Below, piece after piece: positions 1 to 10,400 of a DNA stretch of 64,000 nt. The position numbers and the translations under genes were made by a program. The notes beneath the pieces are model-generated. The model was not told where the DNA came from. It did no database searches and worked only from the letters and a program-made list of their open reading frames with translations. Source of the stretch: Toxoplasma gondii ME49 (Eukaryota; Apicomplexa; Conoidasida; Eucoccidiorida; Sarcocystidae); the NCBI RefSeq assembly GCF_000006565.2, contig NC_031480.1, positions 140,144-204,143 of the forward strand. The letters are read 5' to 3'. Each line of letters starts with the position of its first letter. Within the stretch, counting starts at the first letter, position 1.

Positions 1-1180
1 CATTTTATACCAGAATGCGAGATTGAATATGTTTGAGGAGGTCGCGTTGCGCCACGACGAAGGCTCTCCTCTGCTGAACTTCTTCTGGGGCGAGTCCGAA
101 GCGCGCCGCATGGCGTTCCGCAGCTTCAACAGTTTTCTCGATCGTCGCAACTTCGCCCAAGAGTTCCTCAAGCGTCTCCAGGAGGCGGCGGCCTGCGTTG
201 CTGCGAAAACGAAATCCACAGTTGCTTCCACCTTCCCTTCTCAGCGAGCGCGGGGGAGGAGGAACTCCTTGAGCGGGAGGAAAGCCTCAGAGACCGGTGT
301 GTCTGCATCTGATTCTGTTATAAATGGACGGCACACTCAAGTGAATTTCCTGTCGCCTGTCCGCTAAGTGCATGCTAAATTCGTCGTCATTTTTCCTAGT
401 GTTTCTGTTCTTGCGAGACTCATGCAGCTCCAGCAGGTCGGCAGGGAAAAGCGGCAGAAACGGAGGGGAACGCAGGGGCACCGAGTGGAGAAGGAACACA
501 AGAAAAAGGTTGCCAAAGAGCGGAGAAAAGAGAAGGAAGACGAAGTGCGTCTGCGCCAGGACAGAAAAGAACGAAAAATCGAAGAAAACCAACCGAAAGG
601 CTCTGAAAAAAGAGACCCCCGAAGATTCGCAGCAGAGAGTCTGCAGGGGAAGCACACGTTCGCCACGCACGAAGGAGGAAAAAAGTGGAGAAAAACTGAT
701 AGAAAAAAATGGGGAAATTCAGAAAGGATGACACCGAAGCGAAAAGAAGAAAACAAGCAAGAGAAAAAGACAGAGACAGAGACAGAGAGAGAGACAGAGA
801 GAGAGACAGAGAGAGAGAGGAGCCTACGCGTGTCTCTTGGGATCGGCGCCGCGTTGATGTTGCCAGTCGCGAAAAGAGCGTTCGAGGTCTTTGATGCCTT
901 CAGCGGTCACGCTGAAAAAACACAAAATAAAAAAAGAACGGAAAAGTGGAGAGACACCCCGAGAAGGGAACGAAAACCACCACCGGTAAACAAGAGAACA
1001 AAAGAGGCAAAGGACGGAAACGAAGACAAGAGGAGCACGAGGGAGATAAAAAAGAGGAGGAACAAGAGAGCGAAGGAAAATCTTTCACCTTTTCTTTCTT
1101 GACATGCGCTTTCCTTACTCTCGCGCAGCGTAGTACGGGTCTGCCCTCGCAGCGAGGGATGATGGTGCTGTGCTTGCCAT
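1..1180 (-). CDS. STX6: Syntaxin-6-like Qc-SNARE, N-terminal part (partial, runs off left edge)
   Basis: Three small exons join in phase on the minus strand: 1119-1180 (ATG at 1178-1180), 828-911 and 11-200, each with consensus acceptors and donors (GTAAGG, GTAGGC, GTATAA). The product starts with Met-Ala-Ser and soon has DPYYAAR, the position where syntaxin 6 proteins have an Asp-Pro-Phe/Tyr start. Next come an amphipathic helix (GIKDLERSFRDWQ) and a third helix with TVEAAERHAARFGLAPEE followed by RRAFVVAQRDLLKHI. This pattern fits the N-terminal three-helix domain of the syntaxin 6/10/61 group (established family knowledge). About 112 residues are visible. The SNARE motif and C-terminal membrane anchor should lie beyond base 1. 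Family members act in endosome-to-Golgi retrograde fusion. None of these exons is long enough to stand out as a single open frame. The call is firm for the fold and less so for the subfamily. Confidence 0.8.
769..820. repeat. GAGACA/GA microsatellite in a syntaxin-like intron
   Basis: An irregular run of gagaca and gagaga units lies in the 627-bp intron between the second and third exons of the minus-strand syntaxin-like gene. On the sense strand it is a CT-rich tract a few bases downstream of the donor at 826-827. Confidence 0.8.
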
Positions 1181-3189
1181 GCTTGAAGAAGAAATCCATG
1201 AAAATTCAAGAAGAATTGGAAAAGAAACGTGGAGACGACAGACGAAGAGAAGAAGACGAAGGGGAGGCAGGCGGAGGTAACGCAGATGAACAAGCTGGAG
1301 ATGAATAAGAAGAAGAAGGTGAAGACGAAGAGTTGCGAGGTCTCCGGCAGGTGGAGCGCAAGACAACGAAGGGAAGGAAGACCGGAAAAAAGAGTAAAAA
1401 ATACGGGGGGAAACGGAGAAAAAGACAAAACGAAAGAGAAGAAAACAGTGACTACACCGACGAAGAAAAAGGAGAGAAAAAGAGAGAAAAATGGCGACCC
1501 TGAGAATGGCACGAGGCTGGGTTGAAGGGGAGAGCGAGGACGACAGACACAACAGAGTTCACAAGACTCGCCTGCGACGTACGGAGAGGCAACGACTCAA
1601 AACGGAACAGATGAAAACAGCATGTATGTGTGCATGGTTTTCCAGTCCAAAAGGCGCCATTCGGACTTGTGCAGGCAAACGCGCCAAAGTCCTTTTCTGC
1701 AGCTTCACACGAGAAGTGCAGGGGGGAAGCAAAACGGTCACTCGCAGGGGGCGACACAGTGAAGCAAAGCGAAGAAGTGGACAAGAAGAGAAGAAGGCAG
1801 GAAGAGAAAGGCCGCTTTCTTCTGACAGAAGAGCGACAGCGAGCTCCCGAAAGACAGCGCGAGCGTCTGGAGTTCGTACCCCGAGACGTCGATCGCCACA
1901 GACATCTGCAGAGTTAACCGAAGACAGTCGGCCGAGAGGGAACAAAGGCTCTGCTTGTAAACCTGTTCGTTTCTCTCTCCCTTTTTCCTCGTTTCACCTT
2001 TGCCTCCTTTTCCTCCGTTTTCTACTGTTGTCTCGCCCTCCAGTGGCAGCGCTGTGGAGCGAGAAAAGTCGAGACAGCTGAGAGTTGCTGCCGTCCTCGA
2101 CGGATAGTTAGGGAAAGCGTGACTGTAGAGAGTCTTTCCTCTCCGAGCCAAGGCGTTGAAAACCGACAATGCGGGTGCCTCTTGCTTCCGTTCCGCTGGA
2201 CGAAAACGCTTGCATGCAGGAGAAAACCGTCACGACGCCGCAAGGCAAGAGTGTCAAATCCTTCGTGTGCGGCGGCGAGTTCTCCTCCGCAAGCCTTTTT
2301 GTCTTGGTTCTCTCGCGCCCCTCTGCACAGAATGCGGCGAACGAGAAGACTTCGCAGGAGGTCCGCAGAACTTCAACTTCCAGCTGTTCCTGCCCGGTGT
2401 GCCTGCGGTCGGCGGCCGCGGCCGGACCCCAGCGTGTCTTGCGACTCTCAGCTTCCTTACGCGGTCGCGCGGACGGTCCGTGTATCGAACAAAGAAGTTT
2501 AAAAACGGCAAAGCTGACAGGTCCCGGCGTTCTTCTTCGTTTTGTGCCGCCCTTTCTGCCACACTTTCCCCCCATTTAAAATCTGCGTTGCCCCGACCTC
2601 TCTCGGCTGGATGTGCAGGCGGCGGACGAGGCGCTCTCCCCGTTTGCCTCGACATCTGCACAACAGCGGGGGGGGGAGTCGTGGGGAGCTGTTCTCAGGT
2701 CTTGTCTTGCGTTTTTCAAGTCTCGAAAGCGGTTTTTGCGAAAAAATTCAGCAGCAGATGATTCACAGACCGCTGGCTCCGCTCTCGGTATCGACAGTTT
2801 CTCGATAGTCCGTCGGTTCTTTGACGATTTTTCGTTCTCCATCGTTCCTGTTCTGAAAGTTTCGTTTGTCCTTTCACCTGGGTTGGTTGCTTTGTCCTTT
2901 TTCTTCGTTGTCCTGGCAAAAGGTGCTCTCTTGTAAATTGCGCCACGGGCCTCTCCACCTTGTGTGGGAACTTTCCTGTCGCTGTTCTTATCTCGTTTAC
3001 CCCTCTTCGTGTCTCATTGTTTTTTCTTTGTTGTCTCGCTCCTCCTGTCTCGTCTCCCTCTTCTTCCTCTCTCCTTCTCTCTCTTGCCCTCCTGTTCTTG
3101 TCTCTCTTCTACATTAGCGCGTTCCGCGCCGCCTCTCGGACCGTCTGAGTCCAGGAGAGGTCGGCTGGCAGTCCTCAGTGCGGAGCAGC
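1181..3189. other. Divergent intergenic region, syntaxin-like / nuclease-like genes
   Basis: This is the space between two divergent starts. Bases 1200-1530 are A/G-rich with no convincing frame. Bases 2169-2300 hold a short coding-like stretch on the plus strand (MRVPLASVPLDENACMQ...) that could be an upstream exon but has no clear donor. Bases 2987-3117 are a long pyrimidine tract ending in ACATTAG, which looks like a 3' splice site just upstream of the nuclease-like gene. From 3118 the plus frame is open into the ATG at 3190, so either a 5' UTR intron or an extra N-terminal exon is possible. Confidence 0.5.
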
Positions 3190-5076
3190 ATGGGTCGCGC
3201 TACGGACGGCAGCGGGTGCCGGCCGCGGCAGTTTCCGCGCGGCGGTTTGTCTGGTGTGTTGTTGCCCTGTCTGCTTTCTTCGACTTTCCTTGTTTGTCTC
3301 GCGTCACTGGTCGTCTTCCCCTTTTTCTGTCGACAGGAAGAAGTCTCTACTCCACCCGCGTCTGTAGGCGCAGATGCCAGCGTCGGTGTGCCTCCCTTGA
3401 AAGGCAGTGAGGCCGCCGCTGACGACGGCCTTCCCTCGACTCTTTCTGCGGACGAAAAGAAGCAGAGCAGAGACTGCGGGAGTCCGAGGGGTCCCGAGTC
3501 TTCAACAGCGTGCAGCGGCGTTTCTCCGTCACCTTCCTCCCCTCCTTCCGGGTCGCTTTCTTCCTCGACTGAGCTGTCGTCTCGCTTCTTCTCCCCTCAC
3601 GCGGTGTCACTCGCCGCCTACTCCGCCTACCTTCCTGTTCAGCTGCAGCCGCGGCCGCCGACTTCTGCTGAAGTTTTGGAGGCGCTGGAGGTGACAGCGA
3701 GCGTTCTGTCGCTTCCTGCGAACCCGCCGACTCACGCAGCTGAGGCGAAAGGTTTCGCGTTTCCGTATTTCTCGCGCGCCTCTTCACCAGGATCCCAGGG
3801 CGGACGTCAGGGAGCGTCTCGGAAGCCAGGTGCGTACTTTGTGTGTCTCGTCGTTGTCGTCATGGACGGCGACGGTTTTAGATGTGTGGAGATTGCGGAT
3901 TCTCGCGTCTTGGCCGCGCATGTGGGCGACGAGTCCTTTGAGAAAGCTGCAGAGAGAAGGACTGCCGCGGCTCTCTCGTCTCCGTACGCCCTCGCTTTCG
4001 CGCTCTCCACTCTCTCTGTTCTGCTTCCGGTGAGGCTTCTGTTTGCGGCTGCGGCGGCTCCGGCGAACAGCGGAGACTCTGCAGTCTTTCCACCCTACCA
4101 GCAGCGCCCGTGGCCTGGGCGGTGCCGGCCGCTGTCTCGGTGCACAGTCGTCGTGCGGTTGGCAGCGATCGACGCGCCAGAGACAGCGAAGCGTGGAAGC
4201 GAAGCCGAGCGGCCGAAGCTGCCGAGGTCCGGCGTGAAGCAGAAGGGAGCAGAGGGGAGACGCTCGGCAGCGAAGAGCGAAGCAGACGCGCCGAACGCGA
4301 ACCGAGTTTCAGACGTCGACGCCGGCGGACAACCGTTTGGGGTCGCCGCGGCCGCACGGCTCGCTTCAGAGGTCCTGGGCCGCGTCGTTCTCGTCAAAGA
4401 CCTGGGGAAAGATCAATACGGCAGAACTTTGGCTCGCGTTTTCCGCGTTGCACACGAGGCGTCTTTCGTGGCTGCTGTGCAGGCTGCCATGAAGGAAGCA
4501 GTCAGAGGCGCTCTCGCCCCAGGAGGGAAACCGCGAGAGAAGCACAAGAAGAAGAGCGTGGAGGAGAAAGAGGCGAGTAAGCCGCGAGAAAAGGAGAAGA
4601 ACGTGGAGGAGAAAGAGGAGCAGGAGGAAGCAGCTGAAGCGTACGAACCGGGAACTTCGGGCAGACGGCTGTCAGTGAAACGCAGCAGGCGCCAGCGAAG
4701 TGGTGGAGTGTCGGCCGCAGGTGTAGCAGCTTTCGCCGGAGGCGTTGCCGTCGGTTTGATGAAGACACGGGCAGATGCTTTCAAACACCAAGTCCAGCAG
4801 AAAGTCGTCAACGGTGAAGCGGGATCCCGCGAACTGGCAGCTCAGATCTTTGTCGAAGAAGTACTGGAAAAAAACATGAAAGAAGTCGCCGACGTCTTGC
4901 TCAGCGAAGGACTCGCTGTGGTCTACACGCAGGGCGGCGCAAAGTTCGACGGACGAAGAAGCAAATTTCTCGCGATAGAGCGGGAGGCGAGAGAACGCAA
5001 GCTCGGCTTCTGGGGAATTCCAGAGGATGCCCGAGAAACACCTGCAGAGTACAAGAAGAGAAAACGCAGCGAATAA
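3190..5076 (+). CDS. Membrane-anchored staphylococcal-nuclease-fold protein (LCL3-like)
   Basis: A single open frame of 628 codons from ATG 3190. Residues about 20-47 are a hydrophobic signal anchor (GVLLPCLLSSTFLVCLASLV). The nuclease (SNase/TNase) fold is recognisable in pieces: VVVMDGDGFRC near 224-235, VRLAAIDAPET near 320-333, QPFGVAAAARL near 380, DLGKDQYGRTLARVF near 403-419, and LSEGLAVVYTQGG near 570. The Arg/Asp/Glu and second Arg of the classical active site have counterparts in RLAAIDAPET and GRTLARV. An N-terminal anchor plus QPF after the DAPE segment resembles the LCL3/C3orf33 group rather than Tudor-SN (family knowledge). Two insertions split the fold: about 80 residues after DGDGF, and a Lys/Glu-rich stretch at about 440-497 with an internally repeated VEEKE/KPREK unit. 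The frame is open upstream to 3118, so the start is not proven. Nuclease activity is inferred. Confidence 0.85.
   Translation: MGRATDGSGCRPRQFPRGGLSGVLLPCLLSSTFLVCLASLVVFPFFCRQEEVSTPPASVGADASVGVPPLKGSEAAADDGLPSTLSADEKKQSRDCGSPRGPESSTACSGVSPSPSSPPSGSLSSSTELSSRFFSPHAVSLAAYSAYLPVQLQPRPPTSAEVLEALEVTASVLSLPANPPTHAAEAKGFAFPYFSRASSPGSQGGRQGASRKPGAYFVCLVVVVMDGDGFRCVEIADSRVLAAHVGDESFEKAAERRTAAALSSPYALAFALSTLSVLLPVRLLFAAAAAPANSGDSAVFPPYQQRPWPGRCRPLSRCTVVVRLAAIDAPETAKRGSEAERPKLPRSGVKQKGAEGRRSAAKSEADAPNANRVSDVDAGGQPFGVAAAARLASEVLGRVVLVKDLGKDQYGRTLARVFRVAHEASFVAAVQAAMKEAVRGALAPGGKPREKHKKKSVEEKEASKPREKEKNVEEKEEQEEAAEAYEPGTSGRRLSVKRSRRQRSGGVSAAGVAAFAGGVAVGLMKTRADAFKHQVQQKVVNGEAGSRELAAQIFVEEVLEKNMKEVADVLLSEGLAVVYTQGGAKFDGRRSKFLAIEREARERKLGFWGIPEDARETPAEYKKRKRSE
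4553..4618 (+). repeat. Direct repeat coding Val-Glu-Glu-Lys-Glu in the nuclease-like gene
   Basis: The sequence gtggaggagaaagagg occurs twice, about 45 bases apart, separated by sequence coding for Lys-Pro-Arg-Glu-Lys. Together these form the charged spacer inside the nuclease-fold protein. Confidence 0.75.
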
Positions 5077-7434
5077 ACAGTTGTGCCTGCACAAAGCATT
5101 TGAAGTGCTTGCTCAACTACGTGGAAACAGGCTGGCGGTCTAACGGAAATCTGAGTGCAATCGAGTGTTTTTCTGAGGCATGTTTCTGTGTGTTGTGTCA
5201 TTGTGATTCACTTCATACCTTGAGCAAGAAAGGCCTTGAAAAGGAGCAAATACCATGTCTTTAACATTTCTTTGACCACGTCTACGGCGCATCGGCTGGG
5301 TTTTCCCTTAATTATTTTTGCAGGTAGGCTAGTTGTGACTTCTGGAATGTAGCAGGGAGCTTCCTTGAGCGCGCAGGCCAGTGCGACACGTATGCCACAA
5401 GGTGTGTGTTCACGCGGAAGATTTTGTGTGCGGACTCAGCGAAATCTTTTTCCCTGTTCTGTGTGTATGTATTAGTTGTATTCCATATACATATAGAGAG
5501 AGATATATATGTCAAGGGCGATAAACAGGGATCACTTTTACTACAGTAGATGTAGTGAAATTACATCTGTTTAGGCATGTGTATGTCAGCCACTTTCGTG
5601 AGAGCTCTCAAGCCCTCTCGTCGCTTCTCAGCTCGAATTCGTCCTTGAGACTCTGCTGCGACGTCAAAAGAATCGAGACTGTCGTAAGAATGGAGAGCTT
5701 TGTTCTTGATTACCAGCACGGGAGGATGCAGTGTCGCAATTATGAAATCCACTCGGGCTGTTACAAGAAACCTTGGGGGGAAACATTTTCAGTACGTTTC
5801 GGCTCTGAGACGATAGCCCACGAAACAGACGGGATCTGGTTCATTTGTCAGCAAGGAACAGGTATGAAAGTCGATTTCTCATATCCCCAAATCCATATAT
5901 TCATTAACATTTCACTGGTGGCCTCGACTCGATTCTCATCAACTCGTAGAACGACACAGAATGCTGTCGAAACGTAGCACCCACGCGACTTCTTCGAAAG
6001 GACACAGCGCTCCCGTGCGTGTTGTTGAGTGTAGAGAAACGTTTTTAAAGCGGCGTTCGGGAGCCTCTGGCACAGAAATGACGGGCTGACGGTATTCAAG
6101 AGTTACGCGCAGTGTCACGTCAATACTTTGTAGTCTCCGTGCACACTTGTGCGTGCAGTTCAACTGGCGAGCGGCGAAATTTCGTTAGACAAAGCTCGCG
6201 CGGTTCTCTTGCAAAATATATTTGGAATTACGTCCAGCTACGACAGAGTCTCCACCGTAGAGGCTTAAAAAGTTGATGTTTGACAACTGCAAGAGACTGG
6301 TTCGTCAAGTCACGCTTCTCGTTTTAGACAATCAGATCGCTCGTAGCCGTGTGCCTGGTACGGCAGCAATTGAGACGAGGCCGCAACGTTTCCATTTTGC
6401 CGAGGCTCAAAGTTAGAAGCAGTACGTTGGATAAGTTCCAATCTTGGAAAACGACCTTATTCGCCCAAAAGTATCGCCTACCAAGCAATCGTCGCTGCAC
6501 AAGCACACGAACGCTGAGTGAGCATCTTCGGTGCAACCACCCCTGGAATGAGAAGAACGTAATCACGGCAGCAAGCAAGCCCGAAACGAAACTTCAGCAG
6601 TTAATCCATGTTTATCAGCGTTTTTAAAAAGTATTCAGCGAACATGTGGTCAGTCAAAGCTGACAGCAAAAACTCAGAAGCGAAAGAAACAGAGAATGTG
6701 TTTACACGATGACAGGACTCTGTCTTAACGTGCGGTAGGTGCTCCTGTTCGTCCAGCCTTGCGCAACACAACCATTCCAGCTCTCTCTTGTCCGAACAGT
6801 CCATCCGCCTAATACGCACACAGCGGGTGTTGTTCCCACGACCGATACACAGTTACTAGGATGGACTTCAGATAGGAGAAATCCTCCCACAGGTTCACAA
6901 AACATTCTCAGTGACCACGTACGGACATACCACAGTTTTTCTATTCGAAGCAGCAAGTCGTGGTAGTACAAGTCATGATCGCGCTGTCTGTTTCCCTGTT
7001 CAGCGCTTGTCCGTAGCTCAAGGTACGTAAGTGTGACTCTTCTGCAGAACTCCTCAGTCTTGCCTGGAGGCAGCTGCTACAGCACTAAAATTGTCTAGTG
7101 CGCTTGGACTATCTGTGAGAGGAGTTTCTCAGGTCAAGCCATCATCAAGCTGCGAATGCCCACCTCCCGCCACGCAATTGTCAAACAGGATACCAGATGA
7201 AAGCGATAGGCCACCCGCTGTGAGCGTGTCACGAAGGCGACTGGACTTAATGAGTCAATTCTATCAGTGGAAAACGTCACCTAGGACCGGGGCCGGAGAT
7301 CCTTGTTCCACGAATCGCCGTTTCTCCGCACTCAGTCCATCGGGCAGAACTGATAATGATGCCCACAGTTTTTACCAGGTTGCGGAAAGCGTCGAACCAC
7401 ACTGGCTCCTCGAACGCAGAATGGCTCTGTCGTT
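5077..7434. other. Intergenic region between convergent genes
   Basis: This holds the 3' flanks of the nuclease-like gene (plus) and the 14-exon gene (minus). Base composition is less GC-rich than in the genes. Open frames of up to 140 codons occur on both strands (for example 5555-5977 plus), but none shows a recognisable motif or a splice pattern. A short AT-rich microsatellite (atatatagagagagatatatat) lies at about 5487-5510. I see no gene. Confidence 0.6.
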
Positions 7435-10400
7435 TCAGCTTATGACGATTGGAGATTCGTCGTTTGGCTTTCGGGAAGGTGCCGTGACAGCAGCAGCGGC
7501 CTCGTCGTCGTCAGTCGACCCGGCTGGAAGCGAATGAAAGGCGGCAGTGGAAAGCGTTCTTGCCGGTCCGGGCCGCTGTTCAGACTGCAATTCTGCAGAG
7601 AACCACGCTTCTGAATTGACTGTCTTGTAGCTGTACCGAAGATCAATGGAACCGTATGTCCCATCGAGGCCACTCTGATGCAAAACACGAAGGCGGGATA
7701 TGAGGCCTTCCGCTAATCGCGATGCGCTCACATCCTCCTGCCGAGGAATCCTGCCGAACCTCTTTCGCACGCGAGTCCAAAATTTCGTGATCTTCGGCCT
7801 GTGCGACACGGCGGAGCGGAAAAACGAAAAAAAAACAGTGAAGGAGGCTTGCTGGATCTCTCAACAAGCTCCGTCATCTGTCTCGCACAGGATAGCGCAG
7901 CAAAGTGAACAACCAAGCAAAACAGCGGTGACGTGGAATTGAAAAGCATGATTCCGAACAACCACAAGAACCCTTCCCAGCTTCTGAAAGCGTCCAGAAT
8001 GAGACACTGGAATGGCGTAAGTGATAGGGCAAGTTTCCCTTCACAGTCACACGGACACAAAAAAGACAGTTGGGTTCTGGACAGCGACTCGAGCAGTGTG
8101 TGTTGCTTGTCGTTCATTGGTGAAAGTGGGCTGCGAGTGCTTCCAAAAGACTGGCTTGGCCTCGTCTAGGTAAAAAAGTCAACCTCATCTTACGTTTTTG
8201 CGGCCAGAAGCAACTTGAATGCCTCCGTCAAGTACACGGCAAGCTGATTTGTTCCCTTCAGTGACAGATCCAAACAGCCGAAGTGGTCTGCGACACCACA
8301 CGAAAGTTCCGGCGAAACAAGCGTCACCATGACCAACGCGCAGCCTCGTCCAGGATACGACGGCGTCTCTCCTGTGTACAATCCGCGTTTCTCGAGTCCC
8401 TCCGCATTTGTCGCAACACCCAGCGTAGCAGCTTGAGCGATGCGTGAACTGCAAGTACAACTGCAGCTAAGCTGTATAGCTCCTCGTAGTCAGCATCCCT
8501 GTAACTTTCTAGAGGCTGAAACACGTACTGTGAAAAGGGTCAAATCAGACAAACAAGAACAGCAGCTTCTCTAAATCCTTCACTTATCAAGCGTGTCGTG
8601 TGTGTTTCGCCAGTCTCACCTTCCTTCCAGTACCCCCATCGAAGCGCTCTGACCATTCGGTCAGTATTCGTTTGTAGTATATCTCCCACAAGCTTCCGGC
8701 CTTCTTTAAAAAACGTGATGACCTCATTTTTGTCAAAAACAGGTTCGTCGATCATCGGTCTGCCTTCAGTCTGGTCGGTCCTGATAATCATACGTTGTGA
8801 TTTCGCGGCTTCTTCCTCATCGGCTCCTATTCTCAGGACTAAAAAGTTCTCGAGTTCCTCTTGTACCCGTCCTTGCATGCTGCGGATGGCCTCGCTTTTC
8901 CTCTCAAATTCCTCTTCGCTGTCCGAGTCGAACAGTTGTATCAAAAGTTCTGGGGCACGAGATCGTCGGCCTCTCGACGTCCTCCCTTTATTGCGCTCTA
9001 GTCTGTCGATTGCCACGTCTACTGCCTCGAGACAGCGTTGAAATTCGACCGTGACTATCTCTTTTATTTGGTTGAACGTCTGCCCTTGCACGAAGTTTCC
9101 TGACAGACAGTCAAAGGCAGACACGTGAGTCAAGCACAATGTGCACAACGTACGTGTTAGGCTCAGCGGTCCGTTTTCTTCCTCCCAAGTTCGTTTTCTG
9201 TGTTTTCTGCAAGGACCTACCTATCTTGCCAAAAAAGTAAACTTTCTCGAAGGACCCTGGAAAAGGACACCACAGCCAGAATCTGCAGTCGAATGAGCCA
9301 GGCTGGAGATTGACATGCACACGTGTCTACCCGTGTCCCGGCTCACTATTGGACCAATGAGTCCTTTAAACTTTAACGATTCATTTCGGTGTACCCCACT
9401 CAACTCCACCTATTCGAAACGACCACATCAAGAGTTCTCAACTCTTTGTTGTTCACTCGTATGTCGCAGAGTAAGCCACTTGGTGAAGAGCGTCCACACA
9501 ATCACGGGAGACGCCTGTGGCTGACTTGGTCGCACACTCAGATCACACACGGCCAACCCCGCATCAGCAAAAAAACTTGAGCAGAACCCCACAGAGGACC
9601 AGATTCTCAACGCAGTTCACGCGTTGCGATTCCCGCCAATTTCCTCTGCCTTTCCCCTTGGACGTACCGGAGTGCCACGTGGAAAAAGCAAGTGGTACAC
9701 GGTGGTGAAAGGACGGCTTGGTTCCACTTCCTTCACGCTCCAAGGTGCCTGCCGTGGTAACAAATCACGGATACCACACTCAGTTGTTATGGTCACAGTT
9801 TAGGATCATCCGAAGAGGTAAAGACGCAAGATGGTCCTTGAGCGAGCGCACACGAGTGATGGTCGTGCAAAGACGCTCATGGGTCACTGCCTTGCCAACC
9901 GTTATATATAGTTCAGGCATACGACAAAAAGACATCGCGATTTTAGATCAGCTGGCACAGATTATCAAACCGAATACTTTTCGACTGAACTAAATAGTAC
10001 AGGGTTGAACTATAGACTTGTTTCAATGCCCAAGGCAGAGCACTGGATTGGATACGCAGTGAACTGCGTCCCCACTGATACGAATCATAATCGAAGTCAC
10101 CAGGCTTGAATCAGTACTCCCCGCAACGTAGAAAGTTGGTCACACAGACTCGCGCCTGTCCGCGGCGCCTCCGACACATACCGTGGATCTTCCGGGCCAG
10201 GCTTTCGGAGAAGAGCTGAAGAACGATATCCAAAATAGCAGCGCGTGCCTGTCGTTTTTCCGAGGCTTCAGCTGCCGCCCGTATTCTATCTCCTGTCGCC
10301 TGACTTTCAGTACTCTGGGTTTCTTGCGTCGTCTCCTCGACGTCTGCTGCATCGTTCATCTGTCCTCGTAAATGGACGCTGAGGAGCCGGTCTCGTATGT

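Noticed and set aside
7091..7537. 148-codon plus-strand frame
   Set aside because: Overlaps the last exon of the 14-exon minus-strand gene in antisense and lacks motifs.
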